A stretch of DNA of 64,000 bases, from NCBI GenBank assembly GCA_028689715.1, contig JAQVCQ010000001.1, positions 54,787 to 118,786 on the forward strand, given 5' to 3'. Below the pieces are notes generated by a model that saw only the letters and a program-made list of their open reading frames with translations, was not told where the DNA came from and made no database searches. The DNA is from Lachnospiraceae bacterium. GTDB taxonomy: Bacteria; Bacillota; Clostridia; Lachnospirales; Lachnospiraceae. Within the stretch, counting starts at the first letter, position 1; each line of letters begins with the position of its first letter. Both the position numbers and the translations under genes were made by a program. This document shows, piece after piece, positions 45,400 through 53,661 of the stretch.

Positions 45400-46104
45400 G
45401 TGGAATTTCATATCATGACATTGTTTCCTGAGATGGTGCTGCAGGGATTGAATACAAGTATTATTGGAAGAGCAGTGGAAAATAATGCGATTCAGATCGC
45501 AGCATGGAATATCAGGGATTATACAAACAGCAAACATAAGAAAGTTGATGATTATCCTTATGGAGGTGGTGCTGGGATGCTGATGCAGGCGCAGCCTGTG
45601 TATGATGCATTTCAGGCAGTGAAAGCATCAATAGGCAACAAAAAAACTCGCGTTATCTATCTGACACCTCAAGGGAAACTTTTTCATCAGGATGCTGCAA
45701 GATCACTGGCACAAGAGGAGGCACTTGTTTTTTTGTGCGGTCATTATGAAGGAATTGACGAAAGAGTACTTGAAGAAATTGTAACGGACGAATATTCAAT
45801 TGGAGATTATGTACTAACAGGTGGAGAACTGCCTGCCATGGTAATGATCGACGCGATTTCAAGGCTTGTTCCGGGAGTACTGAATAATGAGGATTCTGCA
45901 TCCTATGAATCCCTTCATAATAATCTGCTTGAATATCCGCAGTATTCCAGACCGGAAGTATGGGAAGGAAAACACGTACCGGAAGTGCTTCTTTCCGGAC
46001 ATCATGCCAATATAACAAAATGGAGACTGGAACAGTCACTGAAGAGGACAAAAGAAAAACGTCCGGATCTTTATGAGAAATATTTGGATCAGAAGCAAAA
46101 ATAA
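45400..46104 (+). CDS. trmD: tRNA (guanine-N1-)-methyltransferase TrmD
   Basis: 234 residues, methylates G37 of tRNAs with S-adenosylmethionine. The trefoil-knot motifs GGGAGMLMQAQP, YLTPQGK, LCGHYEGIDERV and EYSIGDYVLTGGELP are intact. It starts with GTG at 45400, given the AGGTG nearby and the family opening MEFHIMTLFPEM. The knot order and length are normal. Confidence 0.96.
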   Translation: MEFHIMTLFPEMVLQGLNTSIIGRAVENNAIQIAAWNIRDYTNSKHKKVDDYPYGGGAGMLMQAQPVYDAFQAVKASIGNKKTRVIYLTPQGKLFHQDAARSLAQEEALVFLCGHYEGIDERVLEEIVTDEYSIGDYVLTGGELPAMVMIDAISRLVPGVLNNEDSASYESLHNNLLEYPQYSRPEVWEGKHVPEVLLSGHHANITKWRLEQSLKRTKEKRPDLYEKYLDQKQK

Positions 46105-46273
46105 TATTTATTCGAATCAGGAATAAAAACAAGTACCTTCAAAAAATCATGAATCAGCAAGAAAAAAACTTGCAATTATGTAGTACTTGTGATAAATTAA
46201 TAATGTTGCGAGAATAGACGGTCCTCTGATTCAAGTGAAATTAAGAACGTCCATTAAATATAAGGAGAAAAAA
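46105..46273 (+). ncRNA. Candidate structured 5' leader of rplS (L19-leader-like)
   Basis: The 169-bp trmD-rplS gap holds a long helix ACAAGTAC (46129-46136) with GTACTTGT (46183-46190), enclosing a GCAAG/CTTGC hairpin (46157-46161, 46169-46173). Ribosomal protein L19 leaders are known in Firmicutes, so autoregulation by L19 is plausible. I cannot verify the family consensus by eye. Confidence 0.45.
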
Positions 46274-46621
46274 ATGAGCGAAATTTTAAAAGCAATTGAA
46301 GCAGAACAGATCAAAGAAAATGTACCACAATTTAAAGTTGGAGATACTGTTAAAGTATATGCCAAAATCAAAGAAGGTACTCGTGAAAGAATTCAGATCT
46401 TTGAAGGAACAGTATTAAAAATTCAGGGCGGAAGCAATAGAGCAACCTTTACTGTAAGAAAAACTTCTAACGGTATCGGTGTAGAAAGAACCTGGCCTTT
46501 ACACTCACCTAACGTAGAAAAAGTTGAAGTTGTAAGAATGGGTAAAGTAAGAAGAGCAAAACTCAACTACTTAAGAAACAGAGTTGGTAAAAAAGCGAAA
46601 GTTAAAGAACGCGTTAAATAA
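46274..46621 (+). CDS. rplS: Large ribosomal subunit protein bL19
   Basis: 115 residues. [42 protein letters not shown] and [17 protein letters not shown] are family marks. The ATG at 46274 has AAGGAG 7 nt upstream; a longer frame starting at 46235 lies in the leader and adds untypical residues. Located at the 30S-50S interface. A terminator follows. Confidence 0.97.
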   Translation: MSEILKAIEAEQIKENVPQFKVGDTVKVYAKIKEGTRERIQIFEGTVLKIQGGSNRATFTVRKTSNGIGVERTWPLHSPNVEKVEVVRMGKVRRAKLNYLRNRVGKKAKVKERVK

Positions 46622-46648
46622 TTGTTTAAATAAAGATATGACAGGGTC

Positions 46649-46686
46649 AGGGACAAATACATATTGTATGTTGTCCCTTTTCTTTA
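46649..46686 (+). terminator. Intrinsic terminator after rplS
   Basis: AGGGACAA (46649-46656) and TTGTCCCT (46671-46678) with an inner ATACA/GTAT stem, then TTTTCTTT. Confidence 0.82.
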
Positions 46687-46725
46687 TATAATTAATAAAA
46701 CAATACAAGCATGAGGCACGGCAAT

Positions 46726-47310
46726 ATGGGACGAAGACAAAAAGGACTGCATTTTTATAGAAAAAGAAGAGTCATTAATTATACGCTGCTAAAAGAAATT
46801 GCAGGATGGGTATTTAGTATACTTGTATCTGTACTGCTTGGTGCAGTTTTTGTATTTGCATTCGGACTCAAGACAAGTGTGATCGGTGTTTCCATGGAAC
46901 CTGGTCTTTATAATGGGCAACAGATACTGATTAACCGATTTTTTTATCAGCTCAGTGAACCTAAGGCAGGAGACGTGGTCGTATTTCTTCCGAACGAAAA
47001 TCAGAATTCTCATTATTACGTAAAAAGAATCGTGGCAGTGCCGGGAGATCATGTGATCATTATGGATGGAAAAGTCTATATTAATGACGAAGAGTGTCTG
47101 CTTCAGGAGTATGATAAAATTGCTGACGCCGGTATTGCTCAAAATGAAATTCGTTTAAATAAAGATGAGTACTTTGTTCTTGGAGATAATATTAATAATA
47201 GTGAAGACAGCAGATCCGGGAGTATCGGGATTGTAACCAGAAAATCAATTATAGGAAAAGTATGGTTCAAGATGGCATCAAGAAACAGCGGTCTTGGACT
47301 GATAGAATAG
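46726..47310 (+). CDS. lepB: Type I signal peptidase (first of two)
   Basis: 194 residues. A basic N-terminal tail (MGRRQKGLHFYRKRR) precedes one membrane helix (about 28-48). The catalytic Ser is in GVSMEPG and the Lys in YVKRIVAVPGD; the box E motif reads GDNINNSEDSRS. Removes signal peptides at the outer membrane face. GAGG lies 9 nt before the chosen ATG; an upstream ATG at 46711 is possible. rbgA starts 10 bp after the stop. Confidence 0.92.
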   Translation: MGRRQKGLHFYRKRRVINYTLLKEIAGWVFSILVSVLLGAVFVFAFGLKTSVIGVSMEPGLYNGQQILINRFFYQLSEPKAGDVVVFLPNENQNSHYYVKRIVAVPGDHVIIMDGKVYINDEECLLQEYDKIADAGIAQNEIRLNKDEYFVLGDNINNSEDSRSGSIGIVTRKSIIGKVWFKMASRNSGLGLIE

Positions 47311-47320
47311 TGGAGAGTAT

Positions 47321-48172
47321 ATGAATTATCAGTGGTATCCGGGTCATATGACCAAAGCAAAGCGAATGATGGAAGAAAATATAAAACTTGTTGATCTGAT
47401 CATTGAACTGGTAGATGCAAGAATACCTGTCAGCAGCCGAAATCCGGACATTGACAAACTTGGAGTGAATAAATCAAGACTTATATTGTTGAACAAATCC
47501 GATCTGGCAGATCCTTCTGCCAATAAGGAATGGAAAGCATTTTTTGAAAACCAGGGAGCTTTTGTTCTTGAGATCAATTCCAAAAGTGGTCAGGGAATCA
47601 AATCCATCCAGGGAATTGTAAATGAAGCCTGCAAAGAGAAGATCGAAAGAGATAAAAAAAGAGGTATCATCAACAGACCGGTAAGAGCAATGGTTGCAGG
47701 GATCCCAAATGTTGGTAAATCGACCTTTATTAATTCTTTTGCTGGCAAAGCATGTACAAAAACAGGGAATAAGCCTGGCGTGACGAAGGGAAAACAATGG
47801 ATACGATTAAATAAATCGTTAGAACTGTTGGATACCCCCGGAATTTTATGGCCTAAATTTGAAGACCAGGATGTTGGAATGAAGTTGGCATTTATTGGTT
47901 CCATGAATGATAACATTCTGATCATGGATGAAATGGCAATCGATTTGATCGAATTTTTAAGAAAACGGTATCCTACACAGCTTTTGAACAGATTTCAACT
48001 GTCAGAAGAGTTGTTAAACCAGACATCACTAGCAATCCTGACACAGATTGCAATGAGCAGAAAATGCTTTAAAAAGGGAGAAGAACCGGATCTTGAAAAA
48101 GCAGCCGGTATTCTGATCGATGAATTCAGAAGTGGTAAAGTTGGTCGCATCACTCTTGAATTTCCAAAATAA
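47321..48172 (+). CDS. rbgA: Ribosome biogenesis GTPase RbgA (YlqF)
   Basis: 283 residues, circularly permuted GTPase: NYQWYPGHMTKAKRMM at the N-terminus, G4 LLNKSDLAD, then G1 GIPNVGKSTFINSFAG and G3 LLDTPGILWP. Needed for late 50S subunit maturation. The order signal peptidase-rbgA-rnhB is conserved with Bacillus. GGAG ribosome binding site. Confidence 0.96.
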   Translation: MNYQWYPGHMTKAKRMMEENIKLVDLIIELVDARIPVSSRNPDIDKLGVNKSRLILLNKSDLADPSANKEWKAFFENQGAFVLEINSKSGQGIKSIQGIVNEACKEKIERDKKRGIINRPVRAMVAGIPNVGKSTFINSFAGKACTKTGNKPGVTKGKQWIRLNKSLELLDTPGILWPKFEDQDVGMKLAFIGSMNDNILIMDEMAIDLIEFLRKRYPTQLLNRFQLSEELLNQTSLAILTQIAMSRKCFKKGEEPDLEKAAGILIDEFRSGKVGRITLEFPK

Positions 48173-48217
48173 ACAACAGATCTTTGCATAAATAAAATGA
48201 TATGGATGGGAACTGGC

Positions 48218-48757
48218 ATGAAAAATGTAGTAAAGGAAATATTAAGTACAAGCCTGTATCTTTTGGTTGTATTATGTCTTACATATCTTGTGATCACTTA
48301 TGTTGGACAGAGAACGCAGGTAATCGGAAGCAGCATGGAAACAACACTGAGTAATGATGACAACCTGATCGTTGATAAGATCTCATATCGATTCAGAGAC
48401 CCCAAAAGATTTGATATTATTGTATTCCCTTATGAGTATGCAGATGAAACTTATTATATTAAAAGAGTAATTGGACTGCCAGGTGAGACGGTCAGAATTG
48501 ATGAAGCTGGACAGATCTATATTAACGATAAAGTTTTAGAGGAATCTTATGGCAAAGAAGTGATTCAGGAACCAGGAAGAGCGTTTGAGGCAATCACATT
48601 GGCTGAAGATGAGTATTTTGTGATGGGAGACAACCGAAACAACAGTTCTGACAGCAGAGATCCAAGTGTTGGAAACATTCATCGAAACAAGATCATAGGA
48701 AGGGCGTTTATCAGGATCTGGCCTTTTCAGAAATTTGGAATCTTAAAACACCAATAA
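48218..48757 (+). CDS. lepB: Type I signal peptidase (second of two)
   Basis: 179 residues. One membrane helix (about 8-28), catalytic Ser in GSSMETTLSNDD, Lys in YIKRVIGLPGE and box E GDNRNNSSDSRDPSVG. The usual Pro after SMx is Thr here (SMETT instead of SMEPT). ATG at 48218 has GGATGGG 7 nt upstream; a longer frame from 48197 has no ribosome binding site. Two signal peptidase genes flank rbgA and differ in sequence, suggesting different substrates or timing. Confidence 0.92.
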   Translation: MKNVVKEILSTSLYLLVVLCLTYLVITYVGQRTQVIGSSMETTLSNDDNLIVDKISYRFRDPKRFDIIVFPYEYADETYYIKRVIGLPGETVRIDEAGQIYINDKVLEESYGKEVIQEPGRAFEAITLAEDEYFVMGDNRNNSSDSRDPSVGNIHRNKIIGRAFIRIWPFQKFGILKHQ

Positions 48758-48772
48758 TAAGGCAGGTGCCCT

Positions 48773-49531
48773 ATGGAAGAAAGTATTAAAATAATAAAAG
48801 ATCAGTTTCAGGCGGCAGGTGACAGCATGCTGCCTGAATTAATTCATAAGTATAAATCTGATGTAAGAAGCGGTGTGGCAGACCTTGTTAAAAAGGCAGA
48901 AAAAAAGATCGATGCACTGGAAAAAGAATGGCACAGAACGAAAGAAATGAGTAGATATGAGGAGAGCTATCCATCCCATTTTCTGATCTGTGGAATTGAT
49001 GAAGTGGGAAGAGGACCTCTCGCAGGACCAGTCGTGGCAGGAGCAGTCATCTTAAATAAAGAAGATACCATTCTTTATCTGAATGACTCAAAGAAACTAA
49101 GTGCCTCGAAACGGGAAGAATTATATGAGGAAATTATAAGCAGATCGATATCCTATGGTCTGGGTTATGTAAGCCCTGAAGAGATTGATCGTGTAAATAT
49201 TCTTCAGGCTACTTATTGCGCAATGAGACAGGCTATTCAGAATTTATCAGTAAGACCCGATATACTATTAAATGATGCAGTAACAATTCCAGAAATTTCC
49301 ATCTCGCAATTGCCAATCATAAAAGGAGATGCAAAAAGTGTTTCCATTGCGGCAGCAAGTATCATTGCAAAGGTGACCAGAGATCGTATGATGGAAGAAT
49401 ATGACAAGATATTTCCAGAGTATGCGTTTGCATCGAACAAAGGATATGGCTCAGCGGCTCATATTGAAGCACTGAAGAAATATGGACCATCACCCATTCA
49501 TAGAAAAACATTTATCGGAAATTTTATATAG
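48773..49531 (+). CDS. rnhB: Ribonuclease HII
   Basis: 252 residues. An N-terminal helical extension of about 65 residues, common in Firmicutes, precedes the core with ICGIDEVGRGPLAGPVVAGAV (Asp-Glu pair), NDSKKLSASKRE, the central Asp in LLNDAVTI and the C-terminal KVTRDRMM. Cuts RNA-DNA hybrids and single ribonucleotides. 15 bp after the second signal peptidase. Confidence 0.96.
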   Translation: MEESIKIIKDQFQAAGDSMLPELIHKYKSDVRSGVADLVKKAEKKIDALEKEWHRTKEMSRYEESYPSHFLICGIDEVGRGPLAGPVVAGAVILNKEDTILYLNDSKKLSASKREELYEEIISRSISYGLGYVSPEEIDRVNILQATYCAMRQAIQNLSVRPDILLNDAVTIPEISISQLPIIKGDAKSVSIAAASIIAKVTRDRMMEEYDKIFPEYAFASNKGYGSAAHIEALKKYGPSPIHRKTFIGNFI

Positions 49532-49553
49532 GTTTTTAGAGAAGAGGAACATT

Positions 49554-51332
49554 ATGTCATCCAATCTGTCATCTTATTTCAGATTCAGCGGACAAAAAAT
49601 GAGTCCGGATCAGGTACAAACAAAAGATGTGAATGCTGCTACTGTAAAGCCAGGTAGTGGACTGAGCAATCAGAGCCTTACAGAAATTAGACAGCTGATT
49701 GCAGGACAGACTATTTCAGGCGAAATAGTGACAATCAAAGGCAATGAAGTTGAGATCCTTCTAGATAAGGGCGGATATCTGACTGCAAGACTTGAATCGG
49801 ATCTAAGTCTTACCCCTGGTAAGATGTTATCATTCGAAGTGAAGCAGAATCTTGGTTCGCAATTGATACTGCGCCCTCTTTTTGAAAATCTTGAACAATA
49901 TCCGAATGTAAATAAAGCGATTGAAGCGGCAGGAATACCGCAGAATGATAGGACGGCAGAGTTAGTAAAAGAGTTGATGAGACAGGGAATGCCGGTCGAT
50001 AAAAACACATTACAGAACATGCATAAGATCATGTTGCATTTTCCGAATGCAGAGCCTGCAGATTTAGTACAGATGACAAAGCTGAATCTCCCTGTTACAT
50101 CTGATTCAATAGGTCAGTTCGAGCAGTATAAAAATCTTGAACATAGTGTTCTGCGTAACGTTATGGATATTGCTGAAGATTTTTCTAAGATTTTTAGTAA
50201 TGAAATTCAAACACAGACAACATCACCAGAAGATCTTTTTCAGAAGTTGTCGGTTGTGTTTACACAAAATGCTGATGTGGATCTGCTTACGGATCAGAAA
50301 TTACAAAATGCTTTAGCCGGACCGGAAGTAAGAATACCAGGAGTAAGAATACCAGAAGTAAGAATGTCTGAAATGATGGAAAAAACAGATTTATTTAGTA
50401 ATATTGCAACAGACAAGCAAAATCCTAATTTGATTTTGGATCAGGATCTGCTTAAAGCATTTGATACAAATAGCAAGGATCAATTGATACAGCAAACATC
50501 AAAATCATATGATATGCAACAGGATTTAACTAAGACATATGACCGGGAAGATACAATTAAGCAAATCATTTCAGGAAAAATATCACCAGAATCACTACCT
50601 GCGCTTTTAGATTCCAAAGAACTGAACCCTTATCAGTTATTCAGGCTTACGCAGGAAATTTTAGCGGACAATACGCTTTTAGTACATGAGGAGTGGAAAG
50701 AGTTCGTAAAAAGCAGTGAATTCCAGAATATACTAAAGGAAGCACTTTTATCACAATGGCTCATAAAACCTGATCAGATTGCACAGGAAGGCAAGATCAG
50801 TAATCTCTACGAAACAATGCATGCGCAGACAGTTAAGATCTCACAAATGCTGGCCGCCATGGATGAAAAATATTCCCCTTTATTAAAACAGGTAAATTCA
50901 CTCACACAGAATATTGAATTTATGAATCATTTAAACCAGATCTTTCAATATGTCCAGCTGCCGATTAAATTAGCAAATGAGACGGCACATGGTGAGTTAT
51001 ATGTGTATTCGAAAAAAAAGAATTTATCCGGACATGATGATTCTATTAGTGCCTTTTTACATTTAGACATGGAACATCTTGGAAAAGTAGATGTATATGT
51101 CACACTGAAAGGTGAAAAAGTCAGCACAAATTTTAAGCTTGAAGATGAGGCATGCCTGAAATTAATTGAGGATCATCTTTCTATTCTTGATGAACATTTG
51201 AAAAAAAGAGGGTACCAGATGCATGCTGATTTAAGTATAGCGGACAAAGAGGTCAACCTCATTGAAGAGATGATTGCACAAGAAAAAGGAGTCTCTCTTT
51301 TATCAGAGTTCTCTTTTGATGTAAGAGCATAG
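49554..51332 (+). CDS. FliK-like protein with C-terminal flagellar hook-length control domain (YlqG position)
   Basis: 592 residues. The N-terminal 70 are polar and disordered-looking, about 50-115 form a small beta domain (TIKGNEVEILLDKGGYLTARL), the middle is low complexity with a short tandem repeat, and about 473-562 read as a Flg_hook domain (AHGELYVYSKKK, ISAFLHLDMEHLGKVDVYV). Flg_hook domains end FliK and talk to FlhB. The next gene is a FlhB-C-like protein, and no flagellar or type III secretion gene is near. In Bacillus the ylqG-ylqH pair has the same position after rnhB. Start at 49554 with AGAGGA upstream. Function unknown. Confidence 0.7.
   Translation: MSSNLSSYFRFSGQKMSPDQVQTKDVNAATVKPGSGLSNQSLTEIRQLIAGQTISGEIVTIKGNEVEILLDKGGYLTARLESDLSLTPGKMLSFEVKQNLGSQLILRPLFENLEQYPNVNKAIEAAGIPQNDRTAELVKELMRQGMPVDKNTLQNMHKIMLHFPNAEPADLVQMTKLNLPVTSDSIGQFEQYKNLEHSVLRNVMDIAEDFSKIFSNEIQTQTTSPEDLFQKLSVVFTQNADVDLLTDQKLQNALAGPEVRIPGVRIPEVRMSEMMEKTDLFSNIATDKQNPNLILDQDLLKAFDTNSKDQLIQQTSKSYDMQQDLTKTYDREDTIKQIISGKISPESLPALLDSKELNPYQLFRLTQEILADNTLLVHEEWKEFVKSSEFQNILKEALLSQWLIKPDQIAQEGKISNLYETMHAQTVKISQMLAAMDEKYSPLLKQVNSLTQNIEFMNHLNQIFQYVQLPIKLANETAHGELYVYSKKKNLSGHDDSISAFLHLDMEHLGKVDVYVTLKGEKVSTNFKLEDEACLKLIEDHLSILDEHLKKRGYQMHADLSIADKEVNLIEEMIAQEKGVSLLSEFSFDVRA
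50325..50369 (+). repeat. Three 15-bp tandem repeats inside the FliK-like gene
   Basis: Units start at 50325, 50340 and 50355 and share GTAAGAATACCA, encoding VRIPx/VRMSx repeats. In-frame and in the low-complexity linker, so copy number could vary without breaking the gene. Confidence 0.7.
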
Positions 51333-51354
51333 AGCGGCTGAACGGGTGAAAGAA

Positions 51355-51666
51355 ATGGATAAAACAGGAAAAATAAAAAAACCAAAGCAGGCGGTAGCAC
51401 TTGAATATGATCCAGTTAATGAAGCGCCGACTGTAATTGCATCCGGAAGAGGGGAACTTGCCGAACGGATCATTGAAAAGGCAAAAGAGTCAAATATACC
51501 GATCCATAAAGATGATAAGCTCGCTAATACATTATCGAGACTTGAGATCGGAGATATGATTCCGCCTGAATTATATGAAGTTGTTGCAGAAATCCTTGTA
51601 TTTGTTGACAGTATGGATAAGATCAAAGCAAAGATGAATCAGGAAACACCAAAGAAAAAAGGATGA
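51355..51666 (+). CDS. FlhB C-terminal-domain-like protein (YlqH/EscU-type), stand-alone
   Basis: 103 residues matching the cytoplasmic FlhB domain after its autocleavage site: QAVALEYDPVNEAPTVIASG, ELAERIIEKAKESNIPIHKDDKLANTLSRLEIGD and IPPELYEVVAEILVFV. The NPTH cleavage motif and all membrane helices are absent, so this is like a pre-cleaved C-terminal piece. It follows the FliK-like gene by 22 bp, suggesting a FliK-FlhB style interaction outside a flagellar cluster. ATG at 51355 with GGGTG upstream; a GTG at 51346 is less likely. Overlaps an ATG of the next gene by a few bases. Confidence 0.8.
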   Translation: MDKTGKIKKPKQAVALEYDPVNEAPTVIASGRGELAERIIEKAKESNIPIHKDDKLANTLSRLEIGDMIPPELYEVVAEILVFVDSMDKIKAKMNQETPKKKG

Positions 51667-51668
51667 CT

Positions 51669-52019
51669 ATGAATCAGCGAGCAGTTGGCAAACAGTATGA
51701 AGAATTAGCAGTCGCCTATCTGACAGAGAAAGGCATGAAGATCGTTGAGACCAATTTTCGTAACAGGCAGGGTGAAATTGACATTATCGGATACCATGAG
51801 GGTTATCTAGTCTTTACGGAAGTGAAATACCGAAGAACAGAATCTGCAGGAAATCCTGTTGAAGCAGTTACAAGGGCAAAACAAAAGAAAATATGTATTG
51901 TAGCAGATTATTACAGGTATCTACACCGTATATCGGATCAGATGCCTGTTCGCTATGATATTATTGCAATTCTAAAAGAGCATATTGAATGGTATCAAAA
52001 TGCATTTTATCATCAGTAG
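51669..52019 (+). CDS. YraN family endonuclease-like protein (UPF0102)
   Basis: 116 residues with a restriction-endonuclease fold: GKQYEELAVAYL, NFRNRQGEIDIIGYHEGYLVFTEVKYR (the D-ExK active-site pattern). Often encoded next to rnhB in Firmicutes. Substrate not known; the fold suggests a nuclease. The ATG at 51669 has AAAGG 6 nt upstream; an ATG at 51663 overlaps the previous stop. Confidence 0.9.
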   Translation: MNQRAVGKQYEELAVAYLTEKGMKIVETNFRNRQGEIDIIGYHEGYLVFTEVKYRRTESAGNPVEAVTRAKQKKICIVADYYRYLHRISDQMPVRYDIIAILKEHIEWYQNAFYHQ

Positions 52020-52033
52020 CAAAGGAGTAAGAC

Positions 52034-52873
52034 ATGAATACAAGAGAAATTGAGTCTCATGTGTTTGAAATCAATAAAAAAAATCGTGCAGAGTATCTCA
52101 CATTTCCTTCTTTTACAAAAAGTGGGTTGGTCAGACATTTATTTTCGACCAGAGCCGGTGGTGTGAGTGAAGGGATCTATGCAAGCATGAACCTTGGGCT
52201 CAACAGAGGAGACCAGCATGAGAATGTTATAAAAAATTTTGAGTGTATTGCAAATATTCTGGAGTGCACTCTGAATGATTTTGTTTTTTCGGATCAGACA
52301 CATCTGGATCACATCAGACTTGTTACAAAAGATGATTCCGGAAATGGAATTACCAGACAAAAGGATTTTTTTGATACAGATGGTATGATTACAAATGAAC
52401 CTGGCATTGTGCTGACTACATTTTATGCTGACTGCGTACCATTATATTTTCTGGATCCGGTCAATAAAGCAATAGGACTGACCCATTCTGGATGGAGAGG
52501 GACTGTAAAACAGATCGGAAAGAAAACAGTTGAAGCAATGCAGAGCCATTTTGGTACAGATCCAAAGAACCTGATTGCAGGAATCGGTCCATCGATCTGC
52601 GAGACCTGCTATGAAGTCGGGTCAGAAGTGGCAATGGAATTCAAAAAATTATTCCCATATGATTTTCAGGAAATACTTCGTAAAAATGATGCAGGAAATT
52701 ACCAGTTGAACCTTTGGGAAGCGAACAGAAAAATTTTACTGGATAGTGGGATTTTAGAAGAAAATATCAGCACAACAGATCTTTGCACATGCTGCAATCC
52801 TGACTATTTATTTTCTCATCGCGCGACTGATGGAAAAAGAGGGAATCTCGGGGCATTTCTTGGACTTTTATAG
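52034..52873 (+). CDS. pgeF: Peptidoglycan editing factor PgeF (laccase-domain, YfiH family)
   Basis: 279 residues. FSTRAGGVSEGIYASMNLG, FADCVPLYFLD-type sequence (ADCVPLYF), THSGWRGT with the metal-binding His and Cys, IGPSICETCYEV and the C-terminal CTCCNPDYLFSHRATDGKRG identify the family. In E. coli PgeF corrects misincorporated amino acids in peptidoglycan; others report purine nucleoside deaminase or laccase activity. AAAGGAG ribosome binding site. Last gene of the rnhB-linked run. Confidence 0.9.
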   Translation: MNTREIESHVFEINKKNRAEYLTFPSFTKSGLVRHLFSTRAGGVSEGIYASMNLGLNRGDQHENVIKNFECIANILECTLNDFVFSDQTHLDHIRLVTKDDSGNGITRQKDFFDTDGMITNEPGIVLTTFYADCVPLYFLDPVNKAIGLTHSGWRGTVKQIGKKTVEAMQSHFGTDPKNLIAGIGPSICETCYEVGSEVAMEFKKLFPYDFQEILRKNDAGNYQLNLWEANRKILLDSGILEENISTTDLCTCCNPDYLFSHRATDGKRGNLGAFLGLL

Positions 52874-52953
52874 TTCATTTTCTTAATAAAAAATTAATTG
52901 ATTTCTTTCTGTAACTTAAAATTCTGATGTTATCTTAAAAGGAGGATAGGAGG

Positions 52954-53652
52954 ATGAAGATGATAAATATACTAGTGTGTGATGACGATAAAGAAATCGT
53001 TGATGCGATTGCGATATATCTTGAACAGGAAGGATACCATATCATTAAGGCATATGATGGGGAAGAGGCAATCAGGCTTTTAAAGAACAATGAAGTACAC
53101 CTTCTGATTATTGATGTCATGATGCCACGGTTAGATGGGATTCATGCAACTTTAAAGATCAGAGAGATAAGCAGTATTCCTATTATCATCCTGTCTGCAA
53201 AAACAGAGGATGCTGATAAAATACTGGGTCTGAATATTGGCGCAGATGATTATGTATCCAAACCATTTAATCCATTGGAACTCGTAGCCAGAGTGAAATC
53301 TCATTTGCGAAGATATACCAAGCTTGGAAATCTACAGGAAGACAACCAGCATATTTATTCGGTTGGAGGTCTTGTGATGAACGATGAGACAAAAGAGGTC
53401 ATGGTCGACGATGAACCAGTCAGGCTTACACCGATAGAATATAATATTTTATTGCTGCTTGTAAAAAATCAGGGCAGGGTCTATTCAATCGATCAGATTT
53501 ATGAGAATATCTGGAATGAAGAGGCAATTGGAGCTGATAACACTGTTGCGGTTCACATCAGGCATATCAGAGAAAAAATTGAGATCAATCCAAAAGAACC
53601 AAGATATTTAAAAGTAGTATGGGGCGTAGGATATAAAATAGAGAAACAATAA
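52954..53652 (+). CDS. OmpR/PhoB-family response regulator
   Basis: 232 residues: receiver domain (VCDDDKEIVDAI, phospho-Asp in LLIIDVMMP, Lys in DDYVSKPFNP) and winged helix DNA-binding domain (about 135-230, VRLTPIEYNILLLLVKNQGRVYS and TVAVHIRHIREKI). Resembles VanR/WalR types. Two overlapping AGGAGG sites precede two in-frame ATGs (52954, 52960), so the start is uncertain by two codons. The sensor kinase begins 9 bp downstream. Confidence 0.95.
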   Translation: MKMINILVCDDDKEIVDAIAIYLEQEGYHIIKAYDGEEAIRLLKNNEVHLLIIDVMMPRLDGIHATLKIREISSIPIIILSAKTEDADKILGLNIGADDYVSKPFNPLELVARVKSHLRRYTKLGNLQEDNQHIYSVGGLVMNDETKEVMVDDEPVRLTPIEYNILLLLVKNQGRVYSIDQIYENIWNEEAIGADNTVAVHIRHIREKIEINPKEPRYLKVVWGVGYKIEKQ

Positions 53653-53661
53653 GGGGTTTCC

